This document shows, one piece after another, positions 1 through 8,343 of a stretch of 64,000 nt of DNA. Origin of the DNA: Anaerolineales bacterium. GTDB taxonomy: Bacteria; Chloroflexota; Anaerolineae; Anaerolineales; UBA11579. Within the stretch, counting starts at the first letter, position 1; every line of letters starts with the position of its first letter. The notes under the pieces were generated by a model, which had not been told where the DNA came from, ran no database searches, and saw nothing but the letters and a program-made list of their open reading frames with translations. The stretch lies in the NCBI GenBank assembly GCA_025808555.1, contig CP075526.1, positions 760,712 through 824,711 of the forward strand, given 5' to 3'. A program made the translations under genes and the position numbers.

Positions 1-278
1 TGGCGTTCGATGGCCGGGCCGGCGGTGACCTTGATGTTGACGCCCATCTCATTGGCCAGAATATGCGCCAGGGTGGTCTTGCCCAAACCCGGCGGGCCGT
101 AGAACAGCACATGGTCCAGCGCTTCGCCGCGCTGGCGGGCCGCGTCGATCAGGATGGCAAGGTTTTCTTTGACATTCTTCTGGCCGATGAGTTCATCAAG
201 CTTGCGGGGGCGCAGGGCAGGTTCGCTGCGGTCGGTGGTCTGTGGCGCCGGGTCAACCAGGCGCGGCGTGTCGCTCAT
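1..278 (-). CDS. ruvB: Holliday junction branch migration ATPase RuvB (N-terminal part, cut by window edge)
   Basis: Reading the minus strand from the ATG at 278 gives 92 codons that run off the window. The translation has the RuvB N-terminus ([11 protein letters not shown]) and the Walker A motif GPPGLGKTT at about residues 64-72, followed by the conserved [11 protein letters not shown]. RuvB is the hexameric AAA+ motor that drives branch migration of Holliday junctions bound by RuvA. There is no Shine-Dalgarno upstream. A TATAAT box ends 8 nt before the ATG, so the mRNA is probably leaderless. The rest of the protein lies outside the window. Confidence 0.93.
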   Translation of the reverse strand, partial: MSDTPRLVDPAPQTTDRSEPALRPRKLDELIGQKNVKENLAILIDAARQRGEALDHVLFYGPPGLGKTTLAHILANEMGVNIKVTAGPAIER

Positions 279-286
279 TGCGAAGG

Positions 287-292
287 ATTATA
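287..292 (-). promoter_or_regulatory. -10 box of ruvB (leaderless arrangement)
   Basis: TATAAT on the minus strand, 8 nt from the ruvB ATG. Transcription would begin at or within 1-2 nt of the start codon. It sits back to back with the upp promoter at 329-334. Confidence 0.6.
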
Positions 293-328
293 CAGGTTCA
301 AAAAATCGCGGCGCACAGGCGGCGCGTA

Positions 329-334
329 TATAAT
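329..334 (+). promoter_or_regulatory. -10 box of upp
   Basis: TATAAT on the plus strand, 39 nt before the upp ATG. This leaves a leader of about 33 nt that contains a good GGAGG ribosome-binding site at 362-366. Confidence 0.6.
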
Positions 335-373
335 CAGCGCAATTTGCAACCCAATAGCCACGGAGGAACGCGC

Positions 374-1000
374 ATGGCCCAGGAATATGTATCCACACAC
401 CCCATGGTCTTACACAAGCTCACTATCCTCAGAGACAAATCCACCGAACCCCGTAAATTCAGAGAATTAGTAAAAGAGATCAGCTCGCTGCTCACCTACG
501 AGGCGACTCGCGACCTGCCCACCATCGACAAACAGGTTGAGACGCCGATGGGCAAGGCCATGGGCGGTGAGATGAAAGACACCATCGGCCTGGTGCCGAT
601 CCTGCGCGCCGGCCTGGGAATGGTGGACGGCGTATGGGAGCTGATTCCCGACGCGCAGGTCTGGCACATCGGCCTCTTCCGCGACGAGAAGACCTTGCAA
701 CCGGTTCAGTATTACAACAAGCTGCCCACCGCCCCCACCGTGGGCGTATGCTTGGTGCTCGACCCCATGCTGGCGACCGGCGGCTCGGCTGCCGCCACAG
801 TAAGCATTCTCAAAGAATGGGGCGTGAAGAACATCCGCTACATTGGCTTGCTGGGCGCGCCGGAAGGCATACAGCATCTGAGCGAACAGCATCCAGATGT
901 GCCCATCTTCCTGGGCGCCAAGGATGAGCGCCTGAACGAGATCGGGTATATCGTTCCCGGCCTCGGCGATGCCGGTGATCGCCAGTTCGGTACTGGATAA
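374..1000 (+). CDS. upp: Uracil phosphoribosyltransferase
   Basis: 208 residues, the usual length for UPRTase, which salvages uracil by converting uracil plus PRPP to UMP. The PRPP-binding loop is seen as [11 protein letters not shown] at about residues 132-142. The C-terminal uracil-binding signature [16 protein letters not shown] closes the protein. An in-frame reading extends upstream to 242, but the ATG at 374 has GGAGG 7 nt before it and begins the conserved family sequence, so 374 is preferred. A hairpin terminator follows the stop immediately, so the gene is probably monocistronic. Confidence 0.96.
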   Translation: MAQEYVSTHPMVLHKLTILRDKSTEPRKFRELVKEISSLLTYEATRDLPTIDKQVETPMGKAMGGEMKDTIGLVPILRAGLGMVDGVWELIPDAQVWHIGLFRDEKTLQPVQYYNKLPTAPTVGVCLVLDPMLATGGSAAATVSILKEWGVKNIRYIGLLGAPEGIQHLSEQHPDVPIFLGAKDERLNEIGYIVPGLGDAGDRQFGTG

Positions 1001-1002
1001 AG

Positions 1003-1027
1003 CTGCAAGCGACTAGCTTGCAGTTTT
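1003..1027 (+). terminator. Rho-independent terminator of upp
   Basis: Perfect 8-bp stem CTGCAAGC / GCTTGCAG with a 5-nt loop followed by TTTT, starting 3 nt after the upp stop codon. Confidence 0.75.
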
Positions 1028-1093
1028 GTTAGCTGCTGCTTTTTGACGTTTTTGAAGGGTGTACACTCTCAGATGGGAGAAGTGTTTAAGGTT

Positions 1094-2509
1094 ATGCCGG
1101 TAAAGAAAACTGCAAAGAAAGGTACGGCAAAGACCGCCGTGGCAAAGACCGCCGTGGCCAAGCGTAAGGCGGTCAAGCGCACCGTATCCACGCCTGCATT
1201 GGCCAAGTTGCACAAAGAGAACGCCCTACTCAAGAAAAAACTTGAGAAGGTGTCACTTGAGCGCAATTTTCTTGAACGCGCCATGGCTGATCTTAATTTC
1301 CACAACAACGCCCACGACGGCGTAGTGTATACCGACGCCAGCAACCAGATTACGTATGCCAACCCCTACTTCCTCACCATGATGGGCGAGGAAGCTAACA
1401 GCCAGTTGCTCAACAAGCCTTTCCCCGAATACATGTGGAACAACGAGACCGAGGTTTCCCGGCTGTTTAATGACATCAAGACCAACGGCTTCGTGCGCGA
1501 GCGTGAGCTGAGCCTGTACAACAAGCACGGTGTGCCAGTCTTCGCCATGTGCTCGGCCGTGGCCAGCAAAGATGACGAGGGCAATGTGATCGGCACCGAG
1601 ATCATGTTCTGCAACATCACCGGCAAGCGCCAAGTCCAGGCCGAATTGATGGAGCAGACCGCCTTATTCGATGCGCTGCTGCAAAGCACGCCCGACCCTA
1701 TTCTGTTGTTCTCCTCTCAACTAAGCCTGACCCGCGCCAGCCAGGCAGCCATGGATTTCTTTAACTTGACGGAGCGCGCTCCACTCACGCTGGAGCAGTT
1801 GCTCCAACGCAAGGAACTGGAAGCGAACGAGATCTCCCGCACCTTGGACATGTTCGCCAACTCGAGAGCTTTTGATTTTGAGATTGCTCTGGGTGATCAG
1901 CATTTTGACTGGCACGCCGCCCCGCTCCAATCAGACCAGAGCGGTTGGGTGTGCGTGCTGCACAACATCACCGTACGCAAGCTTACCCAGGAAGTCTTGC
2001 AACACCACGCCACCCACGATGCCCTGACGCAGATCCCCAACCGCTCTTTCTTTCTGGACCATTTGCGGCGCGCCAACTTGCTGGCCGAGAACAACAGTTA
2101 CGGCTACGCAGTGCTGTTCATTGATCTGGACGATCTCAAGGTCTTCAACGACACCTTCGGCCACATGGCCGGCGACGAACTGCTGTATAACTTCGCCCGC
2201 CGAGTGGAAACCAGCATCCGCCCCGGCGATGTGGTTGCCCGCCTGGGCGGCGACGAATTCGCCGTCTTCCTTGATGGCGTGCACCAGGCCGAGGATGCCA
2301 GCCACGTCGCCACCCGCGTGCAGGAGGCGATCGTGCAGCCGTTCCAGCTCAGCAACCCGGCGCAGGAGGTCAACATCACCGCCAGCATCGGCATTGCCCT
2401 CAATGAGGGCAATGCCGATGCTGACGCCCTGCTGCGCGCCGCCGACCAGGCGATGTATGAAGTAAAACAAACAGGCGGAAACAATTTCCGCCTGTTTGGT
2501 CAGTCCTAA
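1094..2509 (+). CDS. PAS-GGDEF diguanylate cyclase with Lys/Ala-rich N-terminus
   Basis: 471 residues. Residues 1-30 are a histone-H1-like Lys/Ala-rich tail containing a tandem repeat (KTAVA twice). A short coiled coil follows at about 35-60, then a PAS domain (about 65-185) and a second, weaker PAS-like region. The C-terminal GGDEF domain has an intact GGDEF motif near residues 383-387 and an RPGD product-inhibition site five residues before it. It should therefore make c-di-GMP and be feedback-inhibited. The start at 1094 has GGAGA upstream; in-frame TTG (1043) and ATG (1073) starts lack a ribosome-binding site. The input sensed by the PAS domain is unknown. Confidence 0.88.
   Translation: MPVKKTAKKGTAKTAVAKTAVAKRKAVKRTVSTPALAKLHKENALLKKKLEKVSLERNFLERAMADLNFHNNAHDGVVYTDASNQITYANPYFLTMMGEEANSQLLNKPFPEYMWNNETEVSRLFNDIKTNGFVRERELSLYNKHGVPVFAMCSAVASKDDEGNVIGTEIMFCNITGKRQVQAELMEQTALFDALLQSTPDPILLFSSQLSLTRASQAAMDFFNLTERAPLTLEQLLQRKELEANEISRTLDMFANSRAFDFEIALGDQHFDWHAAPLQSDQSGWVCVLHNITVRKLTQEVLQHHATHDALTQIPNRSFFLDHLRRANLLAENNSYGYAVLFIDLDDLKVFNDTFGHMAGDELLYNFARRVETSIRPGDVVARLGGDEFAVFLDGVHQAEDASHVATRVQEAIVQPFQLSNPAQEVNITASIGIALNEGNADADALLRAADQAMYEVKQTGGNNFRLFGQS
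2468..2498 (-). terminator. Terminator of the yvcK-pgk-tpiA operon, embedded in the GGDEF coding region
   Basis: Perfect 13-bp stem CAAACAGGCGGAA / TTCCGCCTGTTTG with a 5-nt loop. Read on the minus strand it is followed by a T-rich TTTTAC run, which fits termination after tpiA, whose stop is at 2525. The hairpin lies wholly inside the last codons of the convergent cyclase gene. Confidence 0.7.
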
Positions 2510-2524
2510 GGAGCAAGGCTGCGG

Positions 2525-3283
2525 CTACGCCGCAGCCTGGGTGATGGCGGTAAAGTCCGCCGCTTTCAAACTGGCCCCGCCCACCAGGGCCCCGTCGATC
2601 TCCGGCTGAGAGAAATATTCCTTGGCATTGGCTGCATTCACTGAGCCGCCGTAGAGCACACGCACGCCGTCTGCCAGGTCTTGCCCCAGCAGGCCGGCCA
2701 GCGTGGGGCGCACCACGTTGCGCAGCAGGGTGTTGATCGGCTCCGGGCTGGCGGCTTTGCCGGTGCCGATCGCCCACACCGGCTCATACGCCACCACCAG
2801 CGCCTCGGCCGAATTGACCTGTACGCCTTCCAGCGCAGCGCGCAGTTGGCTGCTCAGCACTTCGGCAGCGCGGCCGGCTTCGTTCTGCTCCAGCGTCTCG
2901 CCGATGCACAGCACCGGCTTCAACCCAGCCGCCAGCGCCGCAACCACCTTGCGGTGCACGTTCAGGTCACTGTCGCCGAACATAGCGCGCCGCTCTGAAT
3001 GGCCCACAATCACATATTGGCAAAACTCGGCCACCATGCCCGCCGAAAGCTCTCCGGTGTAGGCGCCGTCTTTTTCCCAGTATAGGTTCTGCGCGCCCAG
3101 GCCAATGCCTTTACCTTCCAGCATGGCCGCCACCGGCATGATCGCCATGGCGGGCGGGCACAGCAGCTTCTCCACGCCTTGCACCGCCTGCAGGCCGGGC
3201 AGCATTTCATCCACCAGGCGCACTGCCTCCCCCACGGTCTTGTTCATCTTCCAGTTGCCAGCGATCAGCGGAACACGCGCCAT
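2525..3283 (-). CDS. tpiA: Triosephosphate isomerase
   Basis: 252 residues, the standard length. It interconverts glyceraldehyde-3-phosphate and dihydroxyacetone phosphate. The catalytic residues are visible: Lys in GNWKMN near residue 12, His in VGHSERR near 95, and Glu in YEPVWAIGTG near 165. The phosphate-binding end is seen as GALVGGASLK. Its ATG shares one base with the pgk stop codon (TAATG), so it is translationally coupled as the last gene of yvcK-pgk-tpiA. The gene order supports a glycolysis/gluconeogenesis operon. Confidence 0.97.
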   Translation of the reverse strand: MARVPLIAGNWKMNKTVGEAVRLVDEMLPGLQAVQGVEKLLCPPAMAIMPVAAMLEGKGIGLGAQNLYWEKDGAYTGELSAGMVAEFCQYVIVGHSERRAMFGDSDLNVHRKVVAALAAGLKPVLCIGETLEQNEAGRAAEVLSSQLRAALEGVQVNSAEALVVAYEPVWAIGTGKAASPEPINTLLRNVVRPTLAGLLGQDLADGVRVLYGGSVNAANAKEYFSQPEIDGALVGGASLKAADFTAITQAAA

Positions 3284-4458
3284 TATTTATCCTCCAAAGC
3301 TGCCAGACCCGGCAGCAGTTTGCCTTCCAGCATCTCCAGCGAGGCGCCGCCGCCCGTGGAGATATGCGTGATCTTGTCGGCCAGGCCGGATTGCTGCAGG
3401 GCAGCGACCGAATCGCCGCCGCCCACAATGCTGACCGCACTAGAGTCGGCCACGGCCTGGGCCACGCCCACCGTGCCGGCCGCGAACGGCGCCAGCTCGA
3501 ACACGCCCATCGGGCCGTTCCACACCACCGTGCCTGCTGCGCCCACCGCCGCGCCGAAGACGGCCACGCTCTGCGGGCCAATATCCAGCACGCGCCAGCC
3601 AGCCGGCACATCGCCCACCGGCACGGTCTTATGCTGCGCTTCTGCGCTGAACGCATCTGCGATCACAAAGTCCACCGGCAGCTGCAGCTTGCCGCTGCCG
3701 TCCGCCAGCAGGCTCTTGGCGGTATCGACCGCATCGGGCTCCACCAGCGAGTCGCCCATGGCGATACCTTGAGCTGCGAAGAAGGTGTTGGCCATACCGC
3801 CGCCGATCAGCACCTGGTCAGCCTTGCCAAGCAGGTTGCGGATGACCTCTATTTTGTCGCTCACTTTGGCCCCGCCCAAAATGGCTACAAAAGGCCGCTT
3901 GGGCTCGGCCAACGCCTGGCCGAGGTATTGGATCTCTTTCTCCATCAGCAGGCCGGCCACCGCGGGCAGGTGACGCGCCACGCCTTCGGTGGAGGCGTGA
4001 GCGCGGTGGGCCGAGCCGAAGGCGTCATTGACGTAAACATCCGCCAGCTTGGCCAGCGCCTTGGCCATGGCGGGGTCGTTCTTGGTCTCGCCCGGGTAAA
4101 AGCGCGTATTCTCCAACACCAGGATCTCGCCTGGTTTCAACGTTTGGGCGGCGGCTTCGGCCTTCGGGCCTACCGTTTCTTCCACAAAGTGCACCGGCGC
4201 CTGGGTTAGCGTGCGCAGGTGCGCCGCCACCGGGGCCAGCGAATAGTTGGGGTCAGGCGCGTCCTTAGGCCGCCCGAGGTGCGAGCACAGGATCACGGTC
4301 GCGCCGCGCTCGAGCAGGTTCTGTATCGTGGGCAAGGCGGCGGTCATGCGGGTGTCGTCTTGCACCACGCTGCCGTCCAGCGGCACGTTGAAGTCCACCC
4401 GCACCAGCACGCGCTTGCCTTGCGGATCAATGTCTGCGATTGTTTTCTTGTTAAACAT
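3283..4458 (-). CDS. pgk: Phosphoglycerate kinase
   Basis: 391 residues, normal for the family. It transfers the acyl phosphate of 1,3-bisphosphoglycerate to ADP. Visible signatures are [12 protein letters not shown] at the N-terminus (substrate-binding Asp/Asn), the basic patch SHLGRPK, and the nucleotide-domain motif [11 protein letters not shown] near residue 350. The start overlaps the last codons of yvcK by 8 bp and the stop overlaps tpiA by one base. The three genes are therefore one tightly coupled transcript. Confidence 0.97.
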   Translation of the reverse strand: MFNKKTIADIDPQGKRVLVRVDFNVPLDGSVVQDDTRMTAALPTIQNLLERGATVILCSHLGRPKDAPDPNYSLAPVAAHLRTLTQAPVHFVEETVGPKAEAAAQTLKPGEILVLENTRFYPGETKNDPAMAKALAKLADVYVNDAFGSAHRAHASTEGVARHLPAVAGLLMEKEIQYLGQALAEPKRPFVAILGGAKVSDKIEVIRNLLGKADQVLIGGGMANTFFAAQGIAMGDSLVEPDAVDTAKSLLADGSGKLQLPVDFVIADAFSAEAQHKTVPVGDVPAGWRVLDIGPQSVAVFGAAVGAAGTVVWNGPMGVFELAPFAAGTVGVAQAVADSSAVSIVGGGDSVAALQQSGLADKITHISTGGGASLEMLEGKLLPGLAALEDK

Positions 4459-5806
4459 CGTTACTCTCGTCTTCCAGGGTCAGGGGGCCAGTGCGTTCCT
4501 GCAGCAGGTCCACCAGCAGTTGGGCCAGTTTATCGGCCATGTGCTGGCCGGGTTTATTGGGATCAGCCACCTGCGCCACGTACAGCGGGTAGTTCTTGCG
4601 CAAATCATCATCAATCGTCACCCACTGGCCACCATCCGGCAGCGGTTTTTCCGGCGGCTGGTTGCCGATGACAACATCAAACAATTGCGGGCCAACATGG
4701 CTCTCCAGAGCGCGCACATGGTCGCCGCAGCTGTAGCCATCCGTCTCGCCTGGCTGGGTGGAAAGATTGCAGATGAAGATCTTCAGCGCCGGGCTGTTGC
4801 GCAGCGCCGCCGCCAGGTCTGGCACCAGCAGGTTGGGCAGGATACTCGTGTACAGGCTGCCCGGCCCCACCACGATCATGTCAGCGTTCAGCAAGGCATG
4901 CACTGCAGACGGATACGCCGGCGGTGCGTTCGGCTCAAGCCAGACGCGGCGCACAGCCGCCCCCGGCTGCTCCGGGATCTTGCTCTCGCCGTGCACGCGC
5001 ACTTCGCCAGACAGCGGCATGCTCAGATCAGCCACCAGGCGCACATCGTGCAGCGTGGCCGGCAGCACCTGGCCGTGCACTGAAAGCACCCGGCCCGATT
5101 CGGCAACCGCCTTCTCAAAGCTTCCGGTGATCTCACTCAGCGCGCTGATGAACAGGTTGCCAAACGAGTGGCCTTCCAGTCCACCCTGCCCGCTGGGGAA
5201 GCGGTACTGGAACAATTGTGTGATCAGCGTTTCATCGTTGGAGAGGGCTGCCAGGCAATTGCGAATGTCGCCGGGCGGCAGCACGCCCATGTTGTCGCGC
5301 AGACGGCCGGAGGAGCCGCCGTCGTCCGCCACGGTGACGATGGCGGTGATGTTATAGGTGTGCGCCTTCAGGCCGCGCAGCAGGGTCGAGAGGCCGTGCC
5401 CGCCGCCGATGACCACAATGCGGTGGCCGCGGCCACGCTTGCGGTGGTCCACCAGAGTATCCACCACCGGGCGGCCCGGGCGCATGTACGGCGCCAGCAG
5501 GGCTCGGTTCATGTTGAGCACGCCATACACCAGCACACCCACGCCCAGCCCTCCAAAAACCAGCACGCGCAGTGGGCGCTCAAGGAAGCGCAGCGACAGG
5601 GTGGAAAGATAACTGGCCCACCAGGTGTCCGGCGCGGTGCGATAAAAATCCAGCACCAGGATCGCCCCGCCCACACCGATGAGAAAGGTGCCCAGCAGGA
5701 TCACCAGCAGCCAGCGCTTGATGCCCAGGCCGGGCGTCAACCAGCGCAGCACGCGTCGCACAGCGACCCAGGCAACCCGCAGCCATTTTTGCAATTGAGC
5801 CAACAT
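4451..5806 (-). CDS. YvcK/CofD-like gluconeogenesis factor with N-terminal membrane anchor
   Basis: 451 residues, longer than the usual soluble YvcK (about 320). The first 120 residues add two hydrophobic segments (about 30-52 and 78-98). The YvcK/CofD Rossmann core then begins with [17 protein letters not shown] and continues with [11 protein letters not shown] and [22 protein letters not shown]. In Bacillus, YvcK is a UDP-sugar-binding protein needed for growth on gluconeogenic carbon and for normal cell-wall synthesis. Linkage to pgk and tpiA fits that role. Transcription appears leaderless from TATCAT at 5820-5815. The membrane anchoring is read from sequence; its purpose is inference. 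Confidence 0.88.
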   Translation of the reverse strand: MLAQLQKWLRVAWVAVRRVLRWLTPGLGIKRWLLVILLGTFLIGVGGAILVLDFYRTAPDTWWASYLSTLSLRFLERPLRVLVFGGLGVGVLVYGVLNMNRALLAPYMRPGRPVVDTLVDHRKRGRGHRIVVIGGGHGLSTLLRGLKAHTYNITAIVTVADDGGSSGRLRDNMGVLPPGDIRNCLAALSNDETLITQLFQYRFPSGQGGLEGHSFGNLFISALSEITGSFEKAVAESGRVLSVHGQVLPATLHDVRLVADLSMPLSGEVRVHGESKIPEQPGAAVRRVWLEPNAPPAYPSAVHALLNADMIVVGPGSLYTSILPNLLVPDLAAALRNSPALKIFICNLSTQPGETDGYSCGDHVRALESHVGPQLFDVVIGNQPPEKPLPDGGQWVTIDDDLRKNYPLYVAQVADPNKPGQHMADKLAQLLVDLLQERTGPLTLEDESNDV

Positions 5807-5814
5807 GCCAGAGG

Positions 5815-5843
5815 ATGATAACGCACAAAAAACAGCGTATCAT
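5815..5843. promoter_or_regulatory. Back-to-back -10 boxes of yvcK and recJ
   Basis: TATCAT on the minus strand (5820-5815) lies 8 nt before the yvcK ATG. TATCAT on the plus strand (5838-5843) lies 9 nt before the recJ ATG at 5853. Neither gene has a ribosome-binding site, so both are probably leaderless. Confidence 0.45.
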
Positions 5844-5852
5844 TGCGCCGCG

Positions 5853-7544
5853 ATGCCCCCACTGGAAAAAATTTGGAAAGTTGCTGACCTCATCACGCCC
5901 GAGGCTGACGCCGCATTGTCTGCCTACCCTGGCTTGCTGCGCCAGATCCTGTTCAACCGCGGCCACGCCGAGGCGGACGCCGCCACACGCTACCTCGGCG
6001 CCCTGCCGCCTGACGGTAACAACCCCTTGCGCATCAAGGATATGGGCCTGGCGGTGGACCGCATCGAGCACGCCATCCGCAACCAGGAGCTAGTAGCGGT
6101 CTACGGCGACTATGACGCCGACGGCGTCACCGCCACCGCCCTGCTGGTGCAAGCCATCCAGGCACTGGGCGGCCGGGCGCGTGATTACATTCCCGACCGC
6201 TTCGAGGAAGGCTACGGCCTCAACATCCAGGCCCTGCATACATTGAAAGAAGCCGGTGTCAGCCTGGTCATTAGTGTCGACTGTGGCGTGCGCTCACTGG
6301 CCGAGGCCGCCGAGGCCCGCAAGCTGGGGCTCGACCTGATCATCACTGACCACCACACCCCCGGCCCTGAGCTGCCGGATGCGTTTGCCATCATCAACAC
6401 TAAACAAGACGGCGACGAGTACCCGGAGAAGCAGCTGGCCGGCGTGGGCACCGCCTACAAGCTGGCCGCCGCCCTGCAAGCCCGCCTGCAACCTAACGCC
6501 GACCCGCACATGGGACTCGACCTGGTGGCGCTAGGCACGGTGGCCGACATGGTGCCGCTGGCTGGCGAGAACCGCTGGCTGGTGCGCGAAGGCCTGGCCC
6601 AGATCCGCCGCCCCGCCCGCCAGGGGCTGATGTCGCTCATGGGCGCGGCGGGCGTCAAGCCCGCCGGGGTCAGCTCCGGCGATATTGGCTACATGCTCGG
6701 CCCGCGGCTCAACGCCGCCGGCCGCATGGAGAACGCCAAAGCCGCCTACGACCTGCTGACCACCAACGACATCTTCAAGGCTGGCCAGCTGGCCCAATAT
6801 CTGGATGTGCGCAATAAGGAGCGCCAGGCGCTGACCCGCGAGATGAGCGCCTCAGCCGAGGTGCTGGCCACCCAGGCCAACCCGGATGCGCTCCTGCTGG
6901 TAGCCATCCATCCTGATTACAGCTCAGGCGTGGTCGGCCTGGCCGCCTCACGTCTTGTTGAGCGCTTCTACCGCCCGGCCATCGTCGGCCAGCAGGGTGA
7001 CGCGTTCACGCGCGCCTCCTGCCGCAGCATTCCCCACTTCCACATCACCCACGCGCTGGAGCAGTGCGCCGATCTGTTCCAGAACTTCGGCGGCCACGCC
7101 GCCGCGGCTGGTTTCACCATCCGCAACGAGCGCGTGCCAGAGTTGCTCGAGCGCATGAACGCCATCGCCGTCGACCAGCTCGGCGCGCTGGACCTGCGCC
7201 AGGTCATCAAGGTGGACGCGGAGCTACCGCTACACCTGCTCAAGCCAGACATCCTCAACCAGCTCGCTCTGCTGGAGCCGACCGGCTTCGGCAACCCGCA
7301 GGTCAATTTGGTGAGCCGCGGCCTCACCGTGCGCTCCGCCCGCACCGTCGGCGCCGATGCACGTCACCTCAAGCTCACCGTCACCGACGGGCGCATTGTC
7401 TACGATGCGATCGGGTTTGGGATGGGTGAATGGGCCGGCAACCTGCCCGCCGCCATCGACCTGCTGTATCGTTTCGAAACCAATGAGTTCAACGGGCGCA
7501 CGCAGCTGCAGCTCAACGTACGCGATCTGAAGCCTGCTAGCTAG
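5853..7544 (+). CDS. recJ: Single-stranded-DNA-specific 5'-3' exonuclease RecJ
   Basis: 563 residues from the ATG at 5853. The DHH phosphoesterase motifs appear in order: VYGDYDADGVTAT near residue 82 (motif I), SVDCGVRS, and ITDHHTPG near residue 164. The DHHA1 substrate-binding motif NFGGHAAAAGF is near residue 413, followed by the OB-fold C-terminal region. RecJ trims 5' ends in recombination, mismatch and base-excision repair. An in-frame extension to 5805 would overlap the yvcK promoter; 5853 begins at a typical RecJ N-terminus and sits 9 nt after TATCAT. Confidence 0.94.
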   Translation: MPPLEKIWKVADLITPEADAALSAYPGLLRQILFNRGHAEADAATRYLGALPPDGNNPLRIKDMGLAVDRIEHAIRNQELVAVYGDYDADGVTATALLVQAIQALGGRARDYIPDRFEEGYGLNIQALHTLKEAGVSLVISVDCGVRSLAEAAEARKLGLDLIITDHHTPGPELPDAFAIINTKQDGDEYPEKQLAGVGTAYKLAAALQARLQPNADPHMGLDLVALGTVADMVPLAGENRWLVREGLAQIRRPARQGLMSLMGAAGVKPAGVSSGDIGYMLGPRLNAAGRMENAKAAYDLLTTNDIFKAGQLAQYLDVRNKERQALTREMSASAEVLATQANPDALLLVAIHPDYSSGVVGLAASRLVERFYRPAIVGQQGDAFTRASCRSIPHFHITHALEQCADLFQNFGGHAAAAGFTIRNERVPELLERMNAIAVDQLGALDLRQVIKVDAELPLHLLKPDILNQLALLEPTGFGNPQVNLVSRGLTVRSARTVGADARHLKLTVTDGRIVYDAIGFGMGEWAGNLPAAIDLLYRFETNEFNGRTQLQLNVRDLKPAS

Positions 7545-7547
7545 TCC

Positions 7548-8231
7548 CTAATCAAAAAAGCGATACCAGAACAGCGCCCACACCGCCTCGAACGCATCCT
7601 TCAGCCCGATCTTCTTGCCCTCTGAATAATCCCGCGGGTTGAAGCTGATCGGCACTTCAAAGATGCGCACGCGACGCTTCAGCAGTTTGGCCGTGATCTC
7701 CGGCTCAAAATTAAAACTGTTCGAGCGGATGGTGATGCCTTGTAGCGCCTCACGCTTGAAGAGCTTGTAACCTGTCTCCATATCCGTGAGGATGTTGTTA
7801 TACAGAATATTGGTCAGCAGCGTCAGTAGCTTATTCGCCACCATGTGCCAGAACATCGTTGGCCGGCGCGGGCCGCCCAGAAAACGCGAGCCATACACCA
7901 CATCCGCCCCGGAATTCTGGATCGGGTCCAGCAGTTTCTCAAAATCACGCGGGTCGTACTCCAGGTCGGCATCCTGGATCAGGATCAGATCCCCCATGGC
8001 CGCCCCAATGCCCGTGCGCACCGCCGCCCCTTTGCCCTGGTTGCGCTCGTGGTGCAGCACCTGCACCCCCGGCTGCGCGGCGAACTTCTCCAGCAGCTGC
8101 GGCGTGCCATCTGTGGAGCCATCGTTCACCAGCACCAGCTCGTCCGCCAGGCCCGAGGAACGCACGCGCTTGATAATTTCTTCCAACGTATTGGCTTCAT
8201 TAAAGATGGGGATGACGACGCTGAGCCTCAT
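7548..8231 (-). CDS. Family 2 glycosyltransferase (dolichol-phosphate mannose synthase-like)
   Basis: 227 residues forming a soluble GT-A fold with no membrane segment. It has the N-terminal VVIPIFNEA, the nucleotide-binding VNDGSTDGT, the metal-binding DADLEYDP and the acceptor-loop region VVYGSRFLGG. These are typical of enzymes that transfer a sugar from a nucleotide donor to a polyprenyl phosphate, feeding protein or cell-wall glycosylation. The exact sugar cannot be told. It converges on recJ with a 3-nt gap. Its ATG lies 10 nt after TATAAT, so it is probably leaderless. Confidence 0.88.
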   Translation of the reverse strand: MRLSVVIPIFNEANTLEEIIKRVRSSGLADELVLVNDGSTDGTPQLLEKFAAQPGVQVLHHERNQGKGAAVRTGIGAAMGDLILIQDADLEYDPRDFEKLLDPIQNSGADVVYGSRFLGGPRRPTMFWHMVANKLLTLLTNILYNNILTDMETGYKLFKREALQGITIRSNSFNFEPEITAKLLKRRVRIFEVPISFNPRDYSEGKKIGLKDAFEAVWALFWYRFFD

Positions 8232-8241
8232 AATGCCGCCG

Positions 8242-8247
8242 ATTATA
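8242..8247 (-). promoter_or_regulatory. -10 box of the GT2 gene (leaderless arrangement)
   Basis: TATAAT on the minus strand, 10 nt before the ATG at 8231, with no Shine-Dalgarno between. Confidence 0.55.
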
Positions 8248-8275
8248 TGCGATTGAACCGCGCAAACCCGCCGTG

Positions 8276-8328
8276 TATAATTTGCTCCAACCGCAAACGG
8301 TTGAAGCGTTGCGGTTTTTTGTTACCGC
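8276..8328 (+). promoter_or_regulatory. Promoter and attenuator-like leader of the GH3 gene
   Basis: TATAAT at 8276-8281 preceded by TG. About 7 nt later the leader can fold in two exclusive ways. One is an intrinsic-terminator hairpin AACCGCAA (8289-8296) with TTGCGGTT (8309-8316), running into T6 at 8315-8320. The other is the shorter hairpin CAACCG (8288-8293) with CGGTTG (8298-8303). No plus-strand gene upstream would need a terminator here. Confidence 0.5.
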
Positions 8329-8343
8329 TGTATTGCCGCAAAA

